Assembly: GCA_019828595.1 (NCBI GenBank)
Contig: JAHQRK010000019.1
Coordinates: forward strand, 1,240,001 to 1,304,000
Direction: 5' to 3'
Length of the DNA stretch: 64,000 nucleotides
Source: Aphanomyces cochlioides
Taxonomy: Eukaryota > Oomycota > Saprolegniomycetes > Saprolegniales > Verrucalvaceae
Under the pieces are notes generated by a model. That model did no database searches. It was given only the letters and a program-made list of their open reading frames with translations, and had not been told where the DNA came from. Numbering within the stretch: position 1 is the first letter of the stretch; each line of letters begins with the position of its first letter. Below, piece after piece: positions 39,101 to 51,200 of the stretch. Both the position numbers and the translations under genes were made by a program.

Positions 39101-40676
39101 GATTTGACGATGCATTTTGCTCTCGGTGCCTATTCAACGTCAGCCTAAATTCCGTCCTTCATTCAATCACGTATTTTGTAGTGAAAGTTCGGGTGACAGT
39201 TTTATGGCTATCCTTTGGTCGGATGGAGCTTACCATATTCCATCGTTTCGGTAAAGATTGAAGATTAATTTTCACGACACTGAATTACAACTCCTAGATC
39301 TCAAGCCTACATGTACATGAGCAATACACCTCCAGGAGCATCTGTGAGGGCCCCCGGCGTTCCCAATTCAATTATACTATTGGAAATGGTGGTCGAACAT
39401 GTAGCTCAGTCGCTCAGTAAGCCCGTCTCATGGATTCAAACGCGTAATTTTGTACGTTCGAACGATGTGACGCCGTATGGTCAAGTGCTGAAGAACGTAA
39501 CTCTTAAACGAATTTGGGACAAATTGCAAGCGTCGGCTCAAGTGTCACGAAGAAAGGAAAAAATTGCACTGTTCAACAGCAATAATAAATGGAAAAAGAA
39601 AGGGATCGCATCTACGCCCGTGAAATACGGCATGGCCATCTCTGGACTGAAGTATGGCGCACAAGTTTCTATTGCAAGCGGTGACGGAACTGTTCTTCTC
39701 ACTCACGGTACGGCTAATAAGAGTTATTTCTTCTAATGGGGGTACTCTTCTGTAGGAGGCTGTGAAATTGGACAGGGCATTGATACTAAAGCAGCTCAAA
39801 TGGCAGCCTATACCCTAGGTATTCCAATGGACAAGATTAAATTGCAAGCAACTTCGACCGGTTTGATTCCAAATAGCGATTCGACGGGAGGTTCAAGCAC
39901 GTCTGAGTCGGTGGCACGCTCAGTCAAGTAAGTTTGTCCTTATTTTGCAATCTTGACCATCAAATTTATTGCAGAGCGGCATGTGAAACTTTGAATAGTC
40001 GTTTGGCTCCAATTAGACAGCAACTTGGAGGAAAAGCATCGTGGGAATCTGTGGTGGCAACGGCACATAATGCTGGCGTGCAATTATTTGCAGGTGAGCA
40101 ACCTCGTACAAGTTTACCCCCCAACCAAGTCTATGACTATTATGTCTACGCTGCGGCATGCTCTGAGGTATATCGAGAGATGAAACAGAGGTTTATAATC
40201 TGAAAATGTAGGTTGAGGTGGACATTTTGACTGGTGAACTCAATGTGGTGCGCACTGATATTATGTACGACTGTGGCAAGTCTTTCAATCCTTTCGTGGA
40301 CATTGGTCAAATTGAAGGCGCGTTTGTGATGTCGCTTGGTTTGTTCTTCCAAGAGGAAGTTATTTACGATGATAAGGGTAAACTCTTGACGAGCGGCACT
40401 TGGGAATACAAAGTGCCATCGCATATTGATATTCCTGAAACTTTAAATGTGACTCTCTTGGAAAAGAGTGAAAATCCGTCAGGAATTATGAGCTCCAAGG
40501 CTGTGGGTGAGCCTCCTTTTCAGCTTGTCAACTCGGTCTATTTTGCTTTGAAAGATGCTCTCAAACACAGTCGACTCGAACGTGGCATTACGGAGTTCTT
40601 TCAATTGGATATGCCAGCTACCGTTGTTCGCCGCCAATTGGCCGCGAAGCTTCGCACCGAAGATCTGCAATTGTAG
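36194..40676 (+). CDS. molybdenum hydroxylase, xanthine dehydrogenase / aldehyde oxidase family
   Basis: Eleven exons give 1,343 residues, the normal family length: 36194-36944, 36988-37855, 37900-38086, 38134-38680, 38719-38936, 38987-39138, 39182-39250, 39298-39707, 39756-39927, 39975-40167 and 40212-40676. The order is standard. The plant-type 2Fe-2S cluster is CGEGGCGAC and the second cluster is CGFCTPG...CRCTGYRP. The FAD domain includes FVGG and NAGTWAGNVALA. The two Mo-domain halves carry GGGFGGK and GEPPF with the catalytic Glu. The pocket differs from true xanthine dehydrogenase. GGKL replaces GGKE at the xanthine-binding Glu, and VRAPG stands where RGFG is usual, as in plant aldehyde oxidases. 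An acidic linker (about residues 180-245) with CTTTCDNC is unusual. Substrate therefore unknown. Confidence 0.9.
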
Positions 40677-40694
40677 ATTGAATTATTGTACAAT

Positions 40695-42132
40695 CTATTT
40701 CTTCTTTGTGTCTTTTTTCGCGCCAAATTCATCGGCACGGAGAATACTAAACGCAAAGTAGGCTGATGGTATCATCGTTGGATCAATCGCGCTGTCAAAC
40801 TGCAAGAAATAGTCGCCAACTGCTGTGGTAGCTTCAATGGGGATCTGCAATTGAGGTACCATCGCCACGCCTTCTTTTGAGTGGACAACCCACTCAAGAA
40901 CTTTGGCTTGGGTCTCTGGGTCTACCAAGCCTACAAGTACCGGTGGCGTGTCGTCCACAACAGCTACGACGCTCTTTCGCCGCTTCTTATCTTGATCAGA
41001 GTCCACGACCTCTCGAGGTGCTTGAGGTGGTCTCCCACGAAATAGACTTATGCGAATTGCGTGATGCGATTCTTCCATGGCGTTACTTTCCTGCTCACAT
41101 GTCAACTCCACAATTTTGACGACTCGAGAAGACCTGATTAGTTGAGTCGGTCAAGCAATCGACGCGAAATACCGGAAACAACTGTAGGGGCGGTGGTGGG
41201 GAAGAATTGTCCCCTTCAACGGCCTCTGGTGGCGGGAGCTCTTCACGAAAGGCCAGCGGAGTTTGGTCAGGGATCCCTTCTGGGGTCAAGCGGGTCACGA
41301 ATAGGTTGACAGTCATCTCTAGCAGTCGGGCTGAGCGGAACATTTACGGCATCTTGGACGTACTGTCTCGCATATTTTCTGTCCATGCACCATCGTATTC
41401 CAGTCCATTTGGCCACATGGCTTTGCCTCGACCATGGCGAAGGCCATGACTCCATTCACCTTCATAAGAAGATCCATCTCCACCAGTCCAAACTCCTAAT
41501 TGCCTTCTTCAGCAGTAGCTCGTAAGATATGACATACCTCGTCCATCATAGAGACCTTGAGCCCATGTGCCTTCGTAAGTTGCTCCATCAGCATATCTGA
41601 AAGCTCAATGGCAAAAAGTTCCATGCGTGAGTCTCAAACCTTTTCTTCCCCTCGCCATGGGGCTTATGATGCTCGAAAGTGCCTTCGTAAATAGACTGGT
41701 CAGCTTCAACGAGCTCTCCTTGCCCTACAAGACGTCAATCATTTCAATTCACGAGCTAGCAAACCATGATATTGATTGTCACGCCATGATCCTTCGTATT
41801 TTTTGCCACTAGAGGCGATGTACACACCTAGAACCACTATCAAACAGGAATAATACTAGACCTGTCACACCTTCGCCGTGCATTTCACCACGAAAAAATT
41901 CTCCAGTGTATGTCGTTCCATCAGGCCATCGTCGCAATCCATGGCCTTGAATTTCCCCATGAACAAAGCTACCCTCGTAAGTGCTGCCATCGCCAAGGAA
42001 GAAAATGCCATGACCATGCATTTTGCCCTTAAACCAATCGCCTGTGTATTTGTAGTAATCTCCACGGAATGTATACGTCCCTTGGCCATGGCGAAGGCGA
42101 TTCTCCAAAGCTCCTACATAGCTCTGCGACAT
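40695..42132 (-). CDS. MORN-repeat protein with novel C-terminal domain
   Basis: Seven exons give 393 residues: 42132-41871, 41827-41765, 41724-41640, 41596-41538, 41495-41364, 41318-41134 and 41090-40695. About eight MORN repeats (YxGxWxxGxxHGxG) fill residues 1-200, for example YEGSFVHGEIQGHGLRRWPDG and YEGEWSHGLRHGRGKAMWPNG. The last 190 residues have no MORN repeat and no family that I recognise. They start MTVNLFVTRLTPEG, include a Pro/acidic loop and end in a Lys-rich tail. MORN repeats usually bind membranes or scaffold flagellar and cytoskeletal structures. Read without the 45-nt intron 41319-41363, the gene appears to stop at 41344 with a new ATG directly after it. The GTACGT donor and in-frame join support one gene. 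Confidence 0.8.
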
Positions 42133-42241
42133 AAGTCGTGCCCAAGAGACCCCATGGGCGCCGTACCATGGAACTGTTACGTCCAAAAATATATCGAATG
42201 ATTGATTTGTATAATTTCAATGAGCGCACAAATTGATTGAA

Positions 42242-44816
42242 TTAATTGTCAGTCGAAATTGAAATCCCGCCATCGGGTTGTCGTTTGCCACAAAGACCAA
42301 AAAATTTTAGGCAGGGGAGGTCATAGTAGTGTTTCTTCTCTGGGTCATGAAGGGTATCATAAGCAGCTCGAAGCTTTTCATACTTCTGAGGCTCAGTGAT
42401 GTTGTTGAATCGCAGGACGAGCTTGTGGTACGAGGATTCAATTTCATCATACGTAGCTCCCTTGACGAGTCCGAGTTTAGCATATAGATCTTTGCCGTTG
42501 GGTCTTTTCCATAAATCTTCTTCGTACAGAGTTAACTGCGTCCTCATTGCTTGGCCCAGTACATCTGTCGATAAAGTTACCCTCACAACAGGCTTTTGAA
42601 ACTTACCTGTGCATTCAGGCCAACCTGGCATGTGCATGGCGCAGTAATTTGAACTTTGTATTTCAACGTAATGTTCACACTTGCGACTTCCATCTGTCTC
42701 AGTGCAAATCCAGTCTTCCTCAGGATGAACGAGCTCAATCGTATGCTTGAGTCCCATATAAGTCGCTTGCATTGAGAAGAGAATCCGTCGAGGTCGCATG
42801 CGATTGCATTTCACGTTGGAACAAGTTACATTTATGAGGCTTTCGTTGACAGGTGCAGTTTGGAACAAATCGTGCTTTTCCAGAAAAGCATAGACTTGGT
42901 CAATCGGCTCTTGGCCCTCCAATACGCGAAGAACGCCCATTTCAGTAGTTTCCGTCTCCATGACTGGCAATTTAAACAGGCAAGCTTCAGCTCGAGTGCA
43001 ATTCAAGAGTGGCTCTCCTGCACGGTGGATACGGCAAAGCTCAGCTAGCCATTCCTTTCGCTGTACAAGAGTCCAATTGCGCTGAATTCCATACCTACCA
43101 AGCTTTCATGAAGCACCAAAAATTAATGTTACGTATTACCAGTACACCACATCAGCAGGTTCATCATCTGCAAAGAATGGGACGCCTTCATCGTTAACAA
43201 CAGCAACGTGGAGAAGACTCCTCGTGCGAGTACAGGGGAGTTGACTTGCCTCACACACTCCGGGAAGCATAGATGCTTGAGCTTCTTTACTCAATTCATG
43301 GTCTCGGCCAAAGCGAACAATCGCATCAATGGGTTCTTCTCCTACCAAACGATTATGATCAGCTTCATGCTGAAGTGTACCTTGAAGGATTTGTAAAATA
43401 CCCACAGGTGGCTCAGCAGGATCCTTTGTAATCGGGACTTGGAACACAACTGGAGCAAACCGCTTGCATGTGATATTAAGAAATGTCTTCATGTCAGTGC
43501 AGACTGTGTTGAGCACTTGGTCGCGGATTGCTGCTGAAAGATTAAATTGCTCTGCGAAGTGATAGACACGATCTGCGGGTTCTTCGCCTTCCATCACTCG
43601 CAAATGACCCAATGGAGGTTGCTCTATGTGCGAGTTTTATCTCTCTGTTCGTTTAAGCGGCCATGGAATTACCTGGATCGAGCGAAATCGCCCTAGAGTA
43701 GACAGCGGCATGACCTGTTGTGCAAGTGATGGGTGGTCGATTGCACAACGCATTAAACAATTGACTGCGAGCTTCAAACGTGAGGTTTTTCTGACGACTG
43801 AAATGGTAGAGCACGTCTGCAACTTCATCGCCGGCATAGAGTGTCAAAACTCCAAGGTCTCTTTCATCTTCTAGCTGAATGGGAGACGAGAACACTATTG
43901 CTCGATCCCGAGTGCAATACGATTTTGCAATGGTATCTTGACAAACCATCGCCAGAAGGTTTCTAGAGTATCCTTCACGACAAGATAGCGTTTTGATATA
44001 CCTCTCTGTGGTATCAGGGAGTCCATTTGCAGTAGCGAATTGAAAGACAGCGTCTGCAGGCTCTTGGCCGTATAATATCTCGAGCAGGCCATAGTCTTTG
44101 TTCTCTTCGTCGACGATAGAGCGTTGAAAGATCCGTGGAATTGTTCGGGAGCACGTTGCACTTGCACAGACAACTTGCAAGAGTTGGATAAGCATAGATT
44201 CCATTTGCTCTCGGTTTGAGGACAGAGGCTGCAAGAAGGCAAAGATTACATCAACAGGTTCCTGTGAATCAAGGATCACAAGCTCTCCGAGGGAGTGACC
44301 ATCTTCATCTCGAATAATTTGACGAAAAAGTACTACACCATCTCGCTTGCACGTCTACAAAATGCACGTCAGCATAGGAATTTCATGGAGCCCACAAACA
44401 ATTGACTGGCGTGCACAAATTGACTGAAGTAGATTCCGTCGGATATCTTTCGAAAGGCCATAGCGGGCCGAGAATGCAGCCACAGCGTCAGCTGGTTCTT
44501 CGCCTTGGAGGAGGACAAAATCACCGACGTATTGATCTGTCTCGGTGTAGATCGCAGTCGAATAGACCGCAGGTGCTGCTCGCTTGCAAGTGATCGACTG
44601 ACATACCGTCTGCAAGGCACGCTGCTGGAAATCCAAGGGGAGGCCATGTTGAGACCGAAACGATTCAATCACATCGATCGGTTCCAGACCTTCATGGAAC
44701 GCCAGGGGGATAAACTTTCCACCAACATCAATGTCAACGTTCAGCATTACTCGGGAGCCCGTGCTTTGGGCAAGCATCCACACGCAGAGAGAGAAGATCC
44801 ATCGCGACGGTCGCAT
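42242..44816 (-). CDS. secreted/ER repeat protein with degenerate C-terminal J domain
   Basis: Main exons are 44816-44400, 44354-43673, 43623-43140 and 43094-42242, with probable extra in-frame introns at 43342-43380 and 42550-42606; about 779 residues. A signal peptide opens it (RWIFSLCVWMLAQSTG). Then come nine divergent repeats of 70-95 residues built on (G)EEPADxVxxF, a helix, LLxxVC, CxR and P-x-F. Cysteine pairs suit a disulfide-rich lumenal protein. After a different Cys-rich stretch, the C terminus shows DLYAKLGLVKGATYDEIESSYHKLV and LRAAYDTLHDPEKKHYYD, which is a J domain without the HPD tripeptide, so it should not stimulate Hsp70. No named family for the repeat is known to me. Confidence 0.75.
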
Positions 44817-45029
44817 GCTTCAAGCAAATCTTGCGAAAGGACAAATGTCATTCCATCAAATTTTTCGAAAATATCATTAAATAGTTATAAATGAAATCCA
44901 TTTATTTGAATTTAATGAAAAATATATCATAATTCTGATACTAAAATTGATACTTTATGGCCGTTACAACAAAAGCGTTTCATGAAACGGCAAGAGTATA
45001 CTCATGTCAGGTGAGCAATATCCTCAAGC

Positions 45030-46346
45030 ATGATCTCGACCGCGCCGTTGATCGCGTTCTCCAGCAGCGTTTCTCTATGCGCATGTACAATCATGCTGGT
45101 TTGCTTTGTGGTCTTTGAAGAGTCACGTCGGTGCGGGCGTCGAATTCTCTTTTGCCTTCATTTGACAGACTTGGTTGGCGCACTTGCGTGGATGCTAACC
45201 TTGGCACCGTGCATTGCCCAGCCGCCGCTGCACTCTTCAACGCCGCTTTTGTGTTATATTCAAGTGAGTTGGTTGGCAATTTTGACGGGGCTAACGAATG
45301 GATAGGGCTACCTGCTGCAGTTTACAACGCTGTCGTCGTATTTGTGGACGACATGTTTTGCATTCCACTTGTACCAGATCTTACTTAAGCAAAATAAAAC
45401 GCCAGAGGTCCGTCGAGCGTTGTAACTTTGATTGATCCTCTTGCATTAGATGTATGAAGTACGATATCTCTGTTTCGCATGGGGTATTCCACTCCTCGTA
45501 AGAAGTTAACAACATCTCGCCCCCAGCTGACAGTTGCAATGCTTCTTGCGTAGATTCTCGCGGCGTTTGCGACGCAACAAGCGTGTGGCTTTACACTCAT
45601 TGGCTTTGGAGGCTTGCCTTGGTGCTGGATACGCTCATGGAGCGAAGGCCACTGGTCCTCCGATGGATTTACGCTCCAAATGGTCTTCTTCTATGGTCCT
45701 CTACTCGTCGCTGTCGTCTTTAATCTTGTTCTCTTTGTCCTCGTCGCCGCGAAACTGGTATTTCGTCCACTTTGAAGCGCCTCTTAGCCTTACTCTGGCT
45801 AGGGATCATCCACAACTGTCATGTCGACGGATCTTGAAGATAAAGTCCGTCATCGCATGATGGCTTACATTGGGGTTGAGCATTCAATTTTATAGCTGAA
45901 CTTTGACTTGGTCGGTAGATTTTCCTCATCACATCAGTGTGGGGGGCTCTGGGACGCACATTTCAAGTAGACTTTGCAATTCTGAATGAGCCATAATGCC
46001 ATCTTGGTAGGTGATTTCTCCAGGCCATGAATTGAGCCCCGTCTTCCTGACACTTTCAGCCGTCTTCAGTCCTCTTCAGGTACACTTTGGGCAACAAATC
46101 CACTTGCTGAGATTTCATCAGGGTTTCTTGAATTGTATCGTTTATGGTCTCAATCGGATGGTAAAGTCTGAGCGATTGAGGGGTATTTCATTGAGAACCT
46201 TCTAGCTCCGTCGTCGCCTTTGGATGGGTTTCAGTCGGCTCTGGACGTCAAGTAAGCAACCCGCACCAGCTTCAGCTCGTGAGCAGCGCAAGCCACTCGT
46301 TCGCCACAAGCCCAATACTACAAGAGGAGCATTAACAAGCTGCTAA
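45030..46346 (+). CDS. seven-transmembrane receptor, cAMP-receptor-like (class E) GPCR
   Basis: Nine small exons give 318 residues: 45030-45263, 45306-45407, 45450-45497, 45554-45757, 45803-45874, 45919-45966, 46011-46079, 46122-46160 and 46206-46346. Hydrophobic segments follow in receptor order: APLIAFSSSVSLCACTIMLV; CLHLTDLVGALAWMLTL; YLLQFTTLSSYLWTTCFAFH; VRYLCFAWGIPLL; MVFFYGPLLVAVVFNLVLF; and the last, SAVFSPLQGFLNCIVYGLNR. These resemble the Dictyostelium cAMP-receptor / class E family, including the aromatic-Trp-rich TM3 and the QGFLN..VYG signature of TM7. A basic Ser-rich cytoplasmic tail ends it. The ligand is unknown; signalling through a heterotrimeric G protein is inferred. Confidence 0.8.
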
Positions 46347-47007
46347 TCTTCTTCCGTCGTGTTCTTCATCCTGTCCCCTGACAGTAGTCCATCCATGTCT
46401 TTCACTTAAGACAGTCCACTCGTCAAAATAGTTCTATCCGTCGATAGCTGGTCATAAAGTTGCATCTTCAGCTTGGGGACAAAGACGCCCCCCTCTATGC
46501 ACATCAAGAGCATTTTGGAGCTTCTGTCTCGCAAAGAAACGAAGATCAATGCTCTGCAGAGCTACCAAACTGCTGCAGTCGTCTCAAGAAAGCGAGCAAT
46601 ACTTTTGCTCTAGTTCAAATGGTTATCCCGTGCAGCCAGTTACGGGTGTGCCTTTGTGACTTCTTGGGCCTTCAAGTTGCTTTCAATGGTTGAACAGCTA
46701 CAAATGCCATGAAAACTTGAGGTAAAGTCAACGATGACTTGGGTTACAGCCCATCAAGTCGCTTGAACTTCGTTGTTTTGGCTCAGACACCTCTCCGCCC
46801 GAGATTGGACGGCGTCAGCTTAGCCACAGCATGGCTCGGGCAGGCGTTATGGTGAATGAGGGGCTAAGTCTAAAGCAAAGGTACGCTCAAGACTTGGCTG
46901 TGGAGCAATGAAAGAGTTTGTCTCGTTCCTCTGGTGACGGCGACTTTACACTCTGGACGGCACAGTGACTTTCGGTCAAAATAGATAGAAATCCAGATGT
47001 GTGTAAC
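46347..47007. other. intergenic, no clear gene
   Basis: Short open frames without motifs. An upstream exon carrying a signal peptide for the next gene could be here but was not identified. Confidence 0.4.
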
Positions 47008-48165
47008 ATGAGACCAGCAAGCATACTCGACTTGACAGGGTTTTTTTACCACTGCTGCAGGATGGCCACCGCGCCGCCTGACGATTTGACGACGTACTGC
47101 TTTGCGTCGCTCAAGGATGGATCTCTTGGAGGCCTCGACCGAGCCAATGGTGGTATTTGTCCAGCGCATATGACTGTGGCATTGACTCCAGCGACGACAG
47201 CGACGGTTGGCGACAATCTCCAGGTGTCGTGGACGATTACGCTCGACGACGTGATGGGGTCTCGAATCGCATCGATAGATCCCGCGAATGGAATTGCATT
47301 CACAACGCTCTATCTCTGCTCTGGATATGACCACAGCGTCACGTGCGCCAATGCCATCACGGAACTGCCCCAAGCACGCCTGACCAATGGCACGTTCAAT
47401 GCAACCAACTCGACGAGTTTCACCGAGACGATTAAACTGACCGCAACTGGTTCTTTCTCACTCGTGGCCCAAGTGCATCTGCTGTCTTCGTACTCTCTCA
47501 ACAACGTGACGACGCCCAGTGCGATTGATTTCGTTGCATTTCGCAACATCGCAGTCCAAGCAGCACCACCGGAGTCAACTTCTCATGCGACTGTGATTGC
47601 CCTTGGGATCATCGGGGGCCTCGTCGCGATCGCTCTCATAATGTTCTTCTGCTGGTGCTGTCGAAGTCGCCAACGAATGCGCACTGAACGCCAGCTAGCC
47701 TCGTACGCTGGGGCATTCATCGTCCGGTCTCGAGCGGATAGTCGTTCTCAACTGCATGGTGGTCGTGCAATAAGTCACTACTCGGCATATCCACCGCAGC
47801 AAGACTTGCGAGGCAACTCAGATCTTCCTGTCAGCTTTGATTTGAAGCTCACTCATTGCTCGGAGCCGTCCAATTCGCCGCTATCGATGGGGGAATCGTC
47901 TGTCAAGAGTGCGGCTACAACAAATTATGACAACTTCGCAATGTCACCGCTCGTGGAAGACGAAATCGACTTTGCAAGCAATGTCAGCTTCTCGGATCTT
48001 GGTGCCCCAGAATCGTTTGACGAAGGCAACAGCTATTCCAATTATGCGATCTCTCCACTTGTGGAAAATGCCAACGGCTTCTTCAGCGACATATCGTCCG
48101 GAATGGAGATGGTTATTGAAGAAGAGGATGACGCGACTTCAGGCAATGGAAGCGTGCGTGTGTAG
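47008..48165 (+). CDS. type I membrane protein with lumenal/extracellular domain
   Basis: This is a single exon of 385 residues from the ATG at 47008; an internal ATG at 47062 is an alternative start. Residues 20-190 look extracellular: a few Cys, several N-glycosylation sites (NGTFNATNST) and beta-rich Thr/Ser sequence. One transmembrane helix follows (TVIALGIIGGLVAIALIMFFCWCC), then a 170-residue cytoplasmic tail. The tail contains a repeated motif, NYDNFAMSPLVEDEIDF and SNYAISPLVENANGF, that looks like a docking or phosphorylation site. No clean signal peptide is seen, so a first exon may be missing. The family is unknown; a cell-surface sensor or adhesion protein is possible. Confidence 0.65.
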   Translation: MRPASILDLTGFFYHCCRMATAPPDDLTTYCFASLKDGSLGGLDRANGGICPAHMTVALTPATTATVGDNLQVSWTITLDDVMGSRIASIDPANGIAFTTLYLCSGYDHSVTCANAITELPQARLTNGTFNATNSTSFTETIKLTATGSFSLVAQVHLLSSYSLNNVTTPSAIDFVAFRNIAVQAAPPESTSHATVIALGIIGGLVAIALIMFFCWCCRSRQRMRTERQLASYAGAFIVRSRADSRSQLHGGRAISHYSAYPPQQDLRGNSDLPVSFDLKLTHCSEPSNSPLSMGESSVKSAATTNYDNFAMSPLVEDEIDFASNVSFSDLGAPESFDEGNSYSNYAISPLVENANGFFSDISSGMEMVIEEEDDATSGNGSVRV

Positions 48166-48245
48166 TAAATTATGCCAGGACGTGCTTATAAAGTGAGGTT
48201 TAACATGGTATTGGCCTCTCTATCTGTACAAAATATTGAGTTAAC

Positions 48246-51200
48246 TTAAGAATCCCAGAGTGTCGTGTCACGTTGCTGAGCAGCCTGTTCCTCGTCGACA
48301 ATCGAGGTGCAATGATTCATAGCGTACAAGAGTTTAGTGCGCATGATTTCGTCCGTTGAATAATTTGGTAATTCCAACTACGAAGATGGCTCTCAATCTC
48401 GATTTCGTTGCCAAACTGCTTACCTGAAAGAAACACGTATGTGCGACTGGTAAATAGTCGTCAGGGTTCGATGGACTCATATGCCGCACAAGCTTGAACG
48501 TGTACGATCCAAAGTCGACTTCACTAAAAGGCAGCCGTGATCTTCCCCACACAAACTGTAAGCTAGACACATAGTGTGAGTATCGAAACGATTTGAAGAG
48601 ATTACAATTGTTGTTGCTCCTCAGAAGTAAATCGAGCTAATGTCCGCCAGAAACGCTCGACTAACGTGTCATGCATATCCATGTCTGGCGAGTACTCGGT
48701 CTTTTTACGAAGGAGCGACAAGTTCAATGTTGGTCGACCACACACAAGAAGCTACGACTATTAGCCCCCGAGTTTAGCATGATATCATACCTCAAGTTCT
48801 GACCAAGTGAACATAGGCAAAAGATCGACTTGGATGATTGACTGCAACCCTTTACGAATGTACGACACTGCTTCGTCGAATTGGTTGAGCCGATAATGCT
48901 CAAGGGCGTCAGCGTAGGCTTCTCGATTCGCCAGAGTAACTGTGATTGAGTCACCATTGGGAACGAGCTCCACAACTTCATCTTGCTCGTTAAGGCAGGT
49001 AAATGTTTGGTCGGGGAATATTGCAGCAAACATTTCTTCACTTTCAAAGTCTGTCTCACGCAAATATCGTAATGTCTGCGCGGTAGCGACATCAAAGTGT
49101 TGGAAGTCGTTTGGAGTCAATTTTTCACAAACCAACAGCTTCCAAATCGGAACTGCCAATTGCAGGGGAAAGACTTCCTACGTTAAGAAAACGTTTCATT
49201 CAGTGCATAGAAGTCCGTACCTCAAGATTTTGTGTAGCGATACCCATCAGAACACCGACGAACTCTAGCCACTGACAGCATTCATGCCATTTGACACAAC
49301 TACTGCTTGGCACCAAGGTATTTTGATTCAAGCCTTGGGCGTGTTTGCCATTTGAGCATGGCACGAACAATGGTAACAATCCGTTGTTCAGCTCATAGCA
49401 CTACGACAAAATTACGTTCAGCGATTAGAGTATACACTCACAGTAGTAGCTGTGGTCTCTCGGTACAAACCACCATCGTCGATCGATGGTTCGCCTTTAA
49501 ACTTCGTAAACCATGACTTTCCATCGCTGCGGCGCAACAATGCAGGTGACGTGCGCGATAATTCACGCCACAATTGCACGAAGACAGTGGGATAATATAC
49601 AGACAGATCATCTTGCAGTTTGTGGGCTGACGCACGCAACATATCTCGAGCCTCAAACGCAACACGACGATTTATACTGACAACTTCAGATGACCGTTCG
49701 GTACTGTACGATTCGCCCCAAATTTTCTAATGCACGTGAAATGATGATCATCGGACTAACTACCTTCCACACAGTCATCTTGGTCTCCAAAAACAAGCAC
49801 GATTTTGCTTTAATGACAATTCCACTGAGCCAATCAGGTTGTTTGTACTGTAATCCAATTCCGATAAACATAAGGAATTGACTTACGCGGAAATTGATCG
49901 CCCTGAGCATATCGAGTCGACCTTTGATTGCTGGTATGGGGAAAATACTTAGGTATGGATAATCTTTGTGTTTTCCTTGCAGAGAAGCGTGAATATCGGA
50001 GACCATGAGGTTGGTAACACATCGTCCGTTGGTTTCGCGGAGTTTGTTTACAATATGCACTAATTCTTCGTCCACTTCTCTGGAAGCACCAGTCTGCAAT
50101 ACACCACCATACTCATCTCCATTTGGTGGTACACATAACATAGGTTGATCTAATTCCTCGTAAAAGAAAATCAAGTTGATCACCATACCTGGTACCCAAG
50201 GAACAGCTCCGTGACCAGCAGCACGTGCTTGGCTAATTGGGAAAAATGATGGTTGATGCGAGTCCAGAAGGCACCATGCTTCCGAATTGGCAATACAACC
50301 CCAACGACCCATACGCTTGCTGATAGACACTATTTCACCGTACAGAACGTAGGTTAGAATCGGAGAATTCAAGCATGGAAAAGTGTAGACAGGTGACTTC
50401 TCGTTGAGCACGCGATATAACTCCGTCGAGGATGATAGAACCGAGGACTTCTGACTAGAATTGCAGACTGTTTGGTACTTGAGTTTCCATGCGTTGTATG
50501 CTTCCTCAGCAATCTAGCGTACGTCAAATAAACTACCCGATGTGCAGTGACAACGTACTGCTTCCTGTAGCCCGTAGAAACCCATAAATTCAACTTCCAT
50601 ACAGTGGTGCGCTGTAAGTTTACTTTTCATGTCGCTTGTGACCAAAACCCTCTTGATGCGACAAGTAATTGGATTTGAGTAGTGTTCTGTTTGTGTGTAC
50701 TGCAGCATTTGCTGAAAATCCAAGACGACATCTTGACCTGCAACTGTAAACTCGCCATGACAGACTATATCGCCGCTGCAGTATGCTTGATACTTGGTTT
50801 CAATCATGTATTCAACATCACTGGGATAAATGAGCCACTACAGAAAGGATAAAACGTAATAAAGTGACGAAGCTTACTTCTTCGTAAGGTTTATAGCACC
50901 ACAAGTAGGATTGATTCATATTGAAATATACATCCGGCGTTCGTTCTTCTTGCCGCTTGATCACATCCGCCAAGTCTTCCATTACTCGAAAGTTATAGCA
51001 CTTCAGCAACTTCACAACCACATATTGCCCCAAAATTGCGAAATCAGGCACAACAGTGACAGAATTTCCTTGACAATAATGAGGAGATGTGACGTCAAAA
51101 AATGCCACCGGATCACCCTACAAATAAGAACCTTGACAAAATAACATGAAAAAAATATACAGGCAATGGCAGCATTCCCCGACGTCTCATATTCATCACG

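Noticed and set aside
36194..40676. Straightforward xanthine dehydrogenase
   Set aside because: Domain order fits, but the key substrate-binding Glu is Leu and the RGFG motif is changed, so I keep the family name only.
42242..42560. Functional DnaJ co-chaperone
   Set aside because: The J-like helices are recognisable, but the HPD tripeptide needed to stimulate Hsp70 is absent.
46870..47373. Minus-strand frame overlapping the type I membrane protein
   Set aside because: Arg/Cys/His-rich antisense of a clearly coding plus-strand exon.
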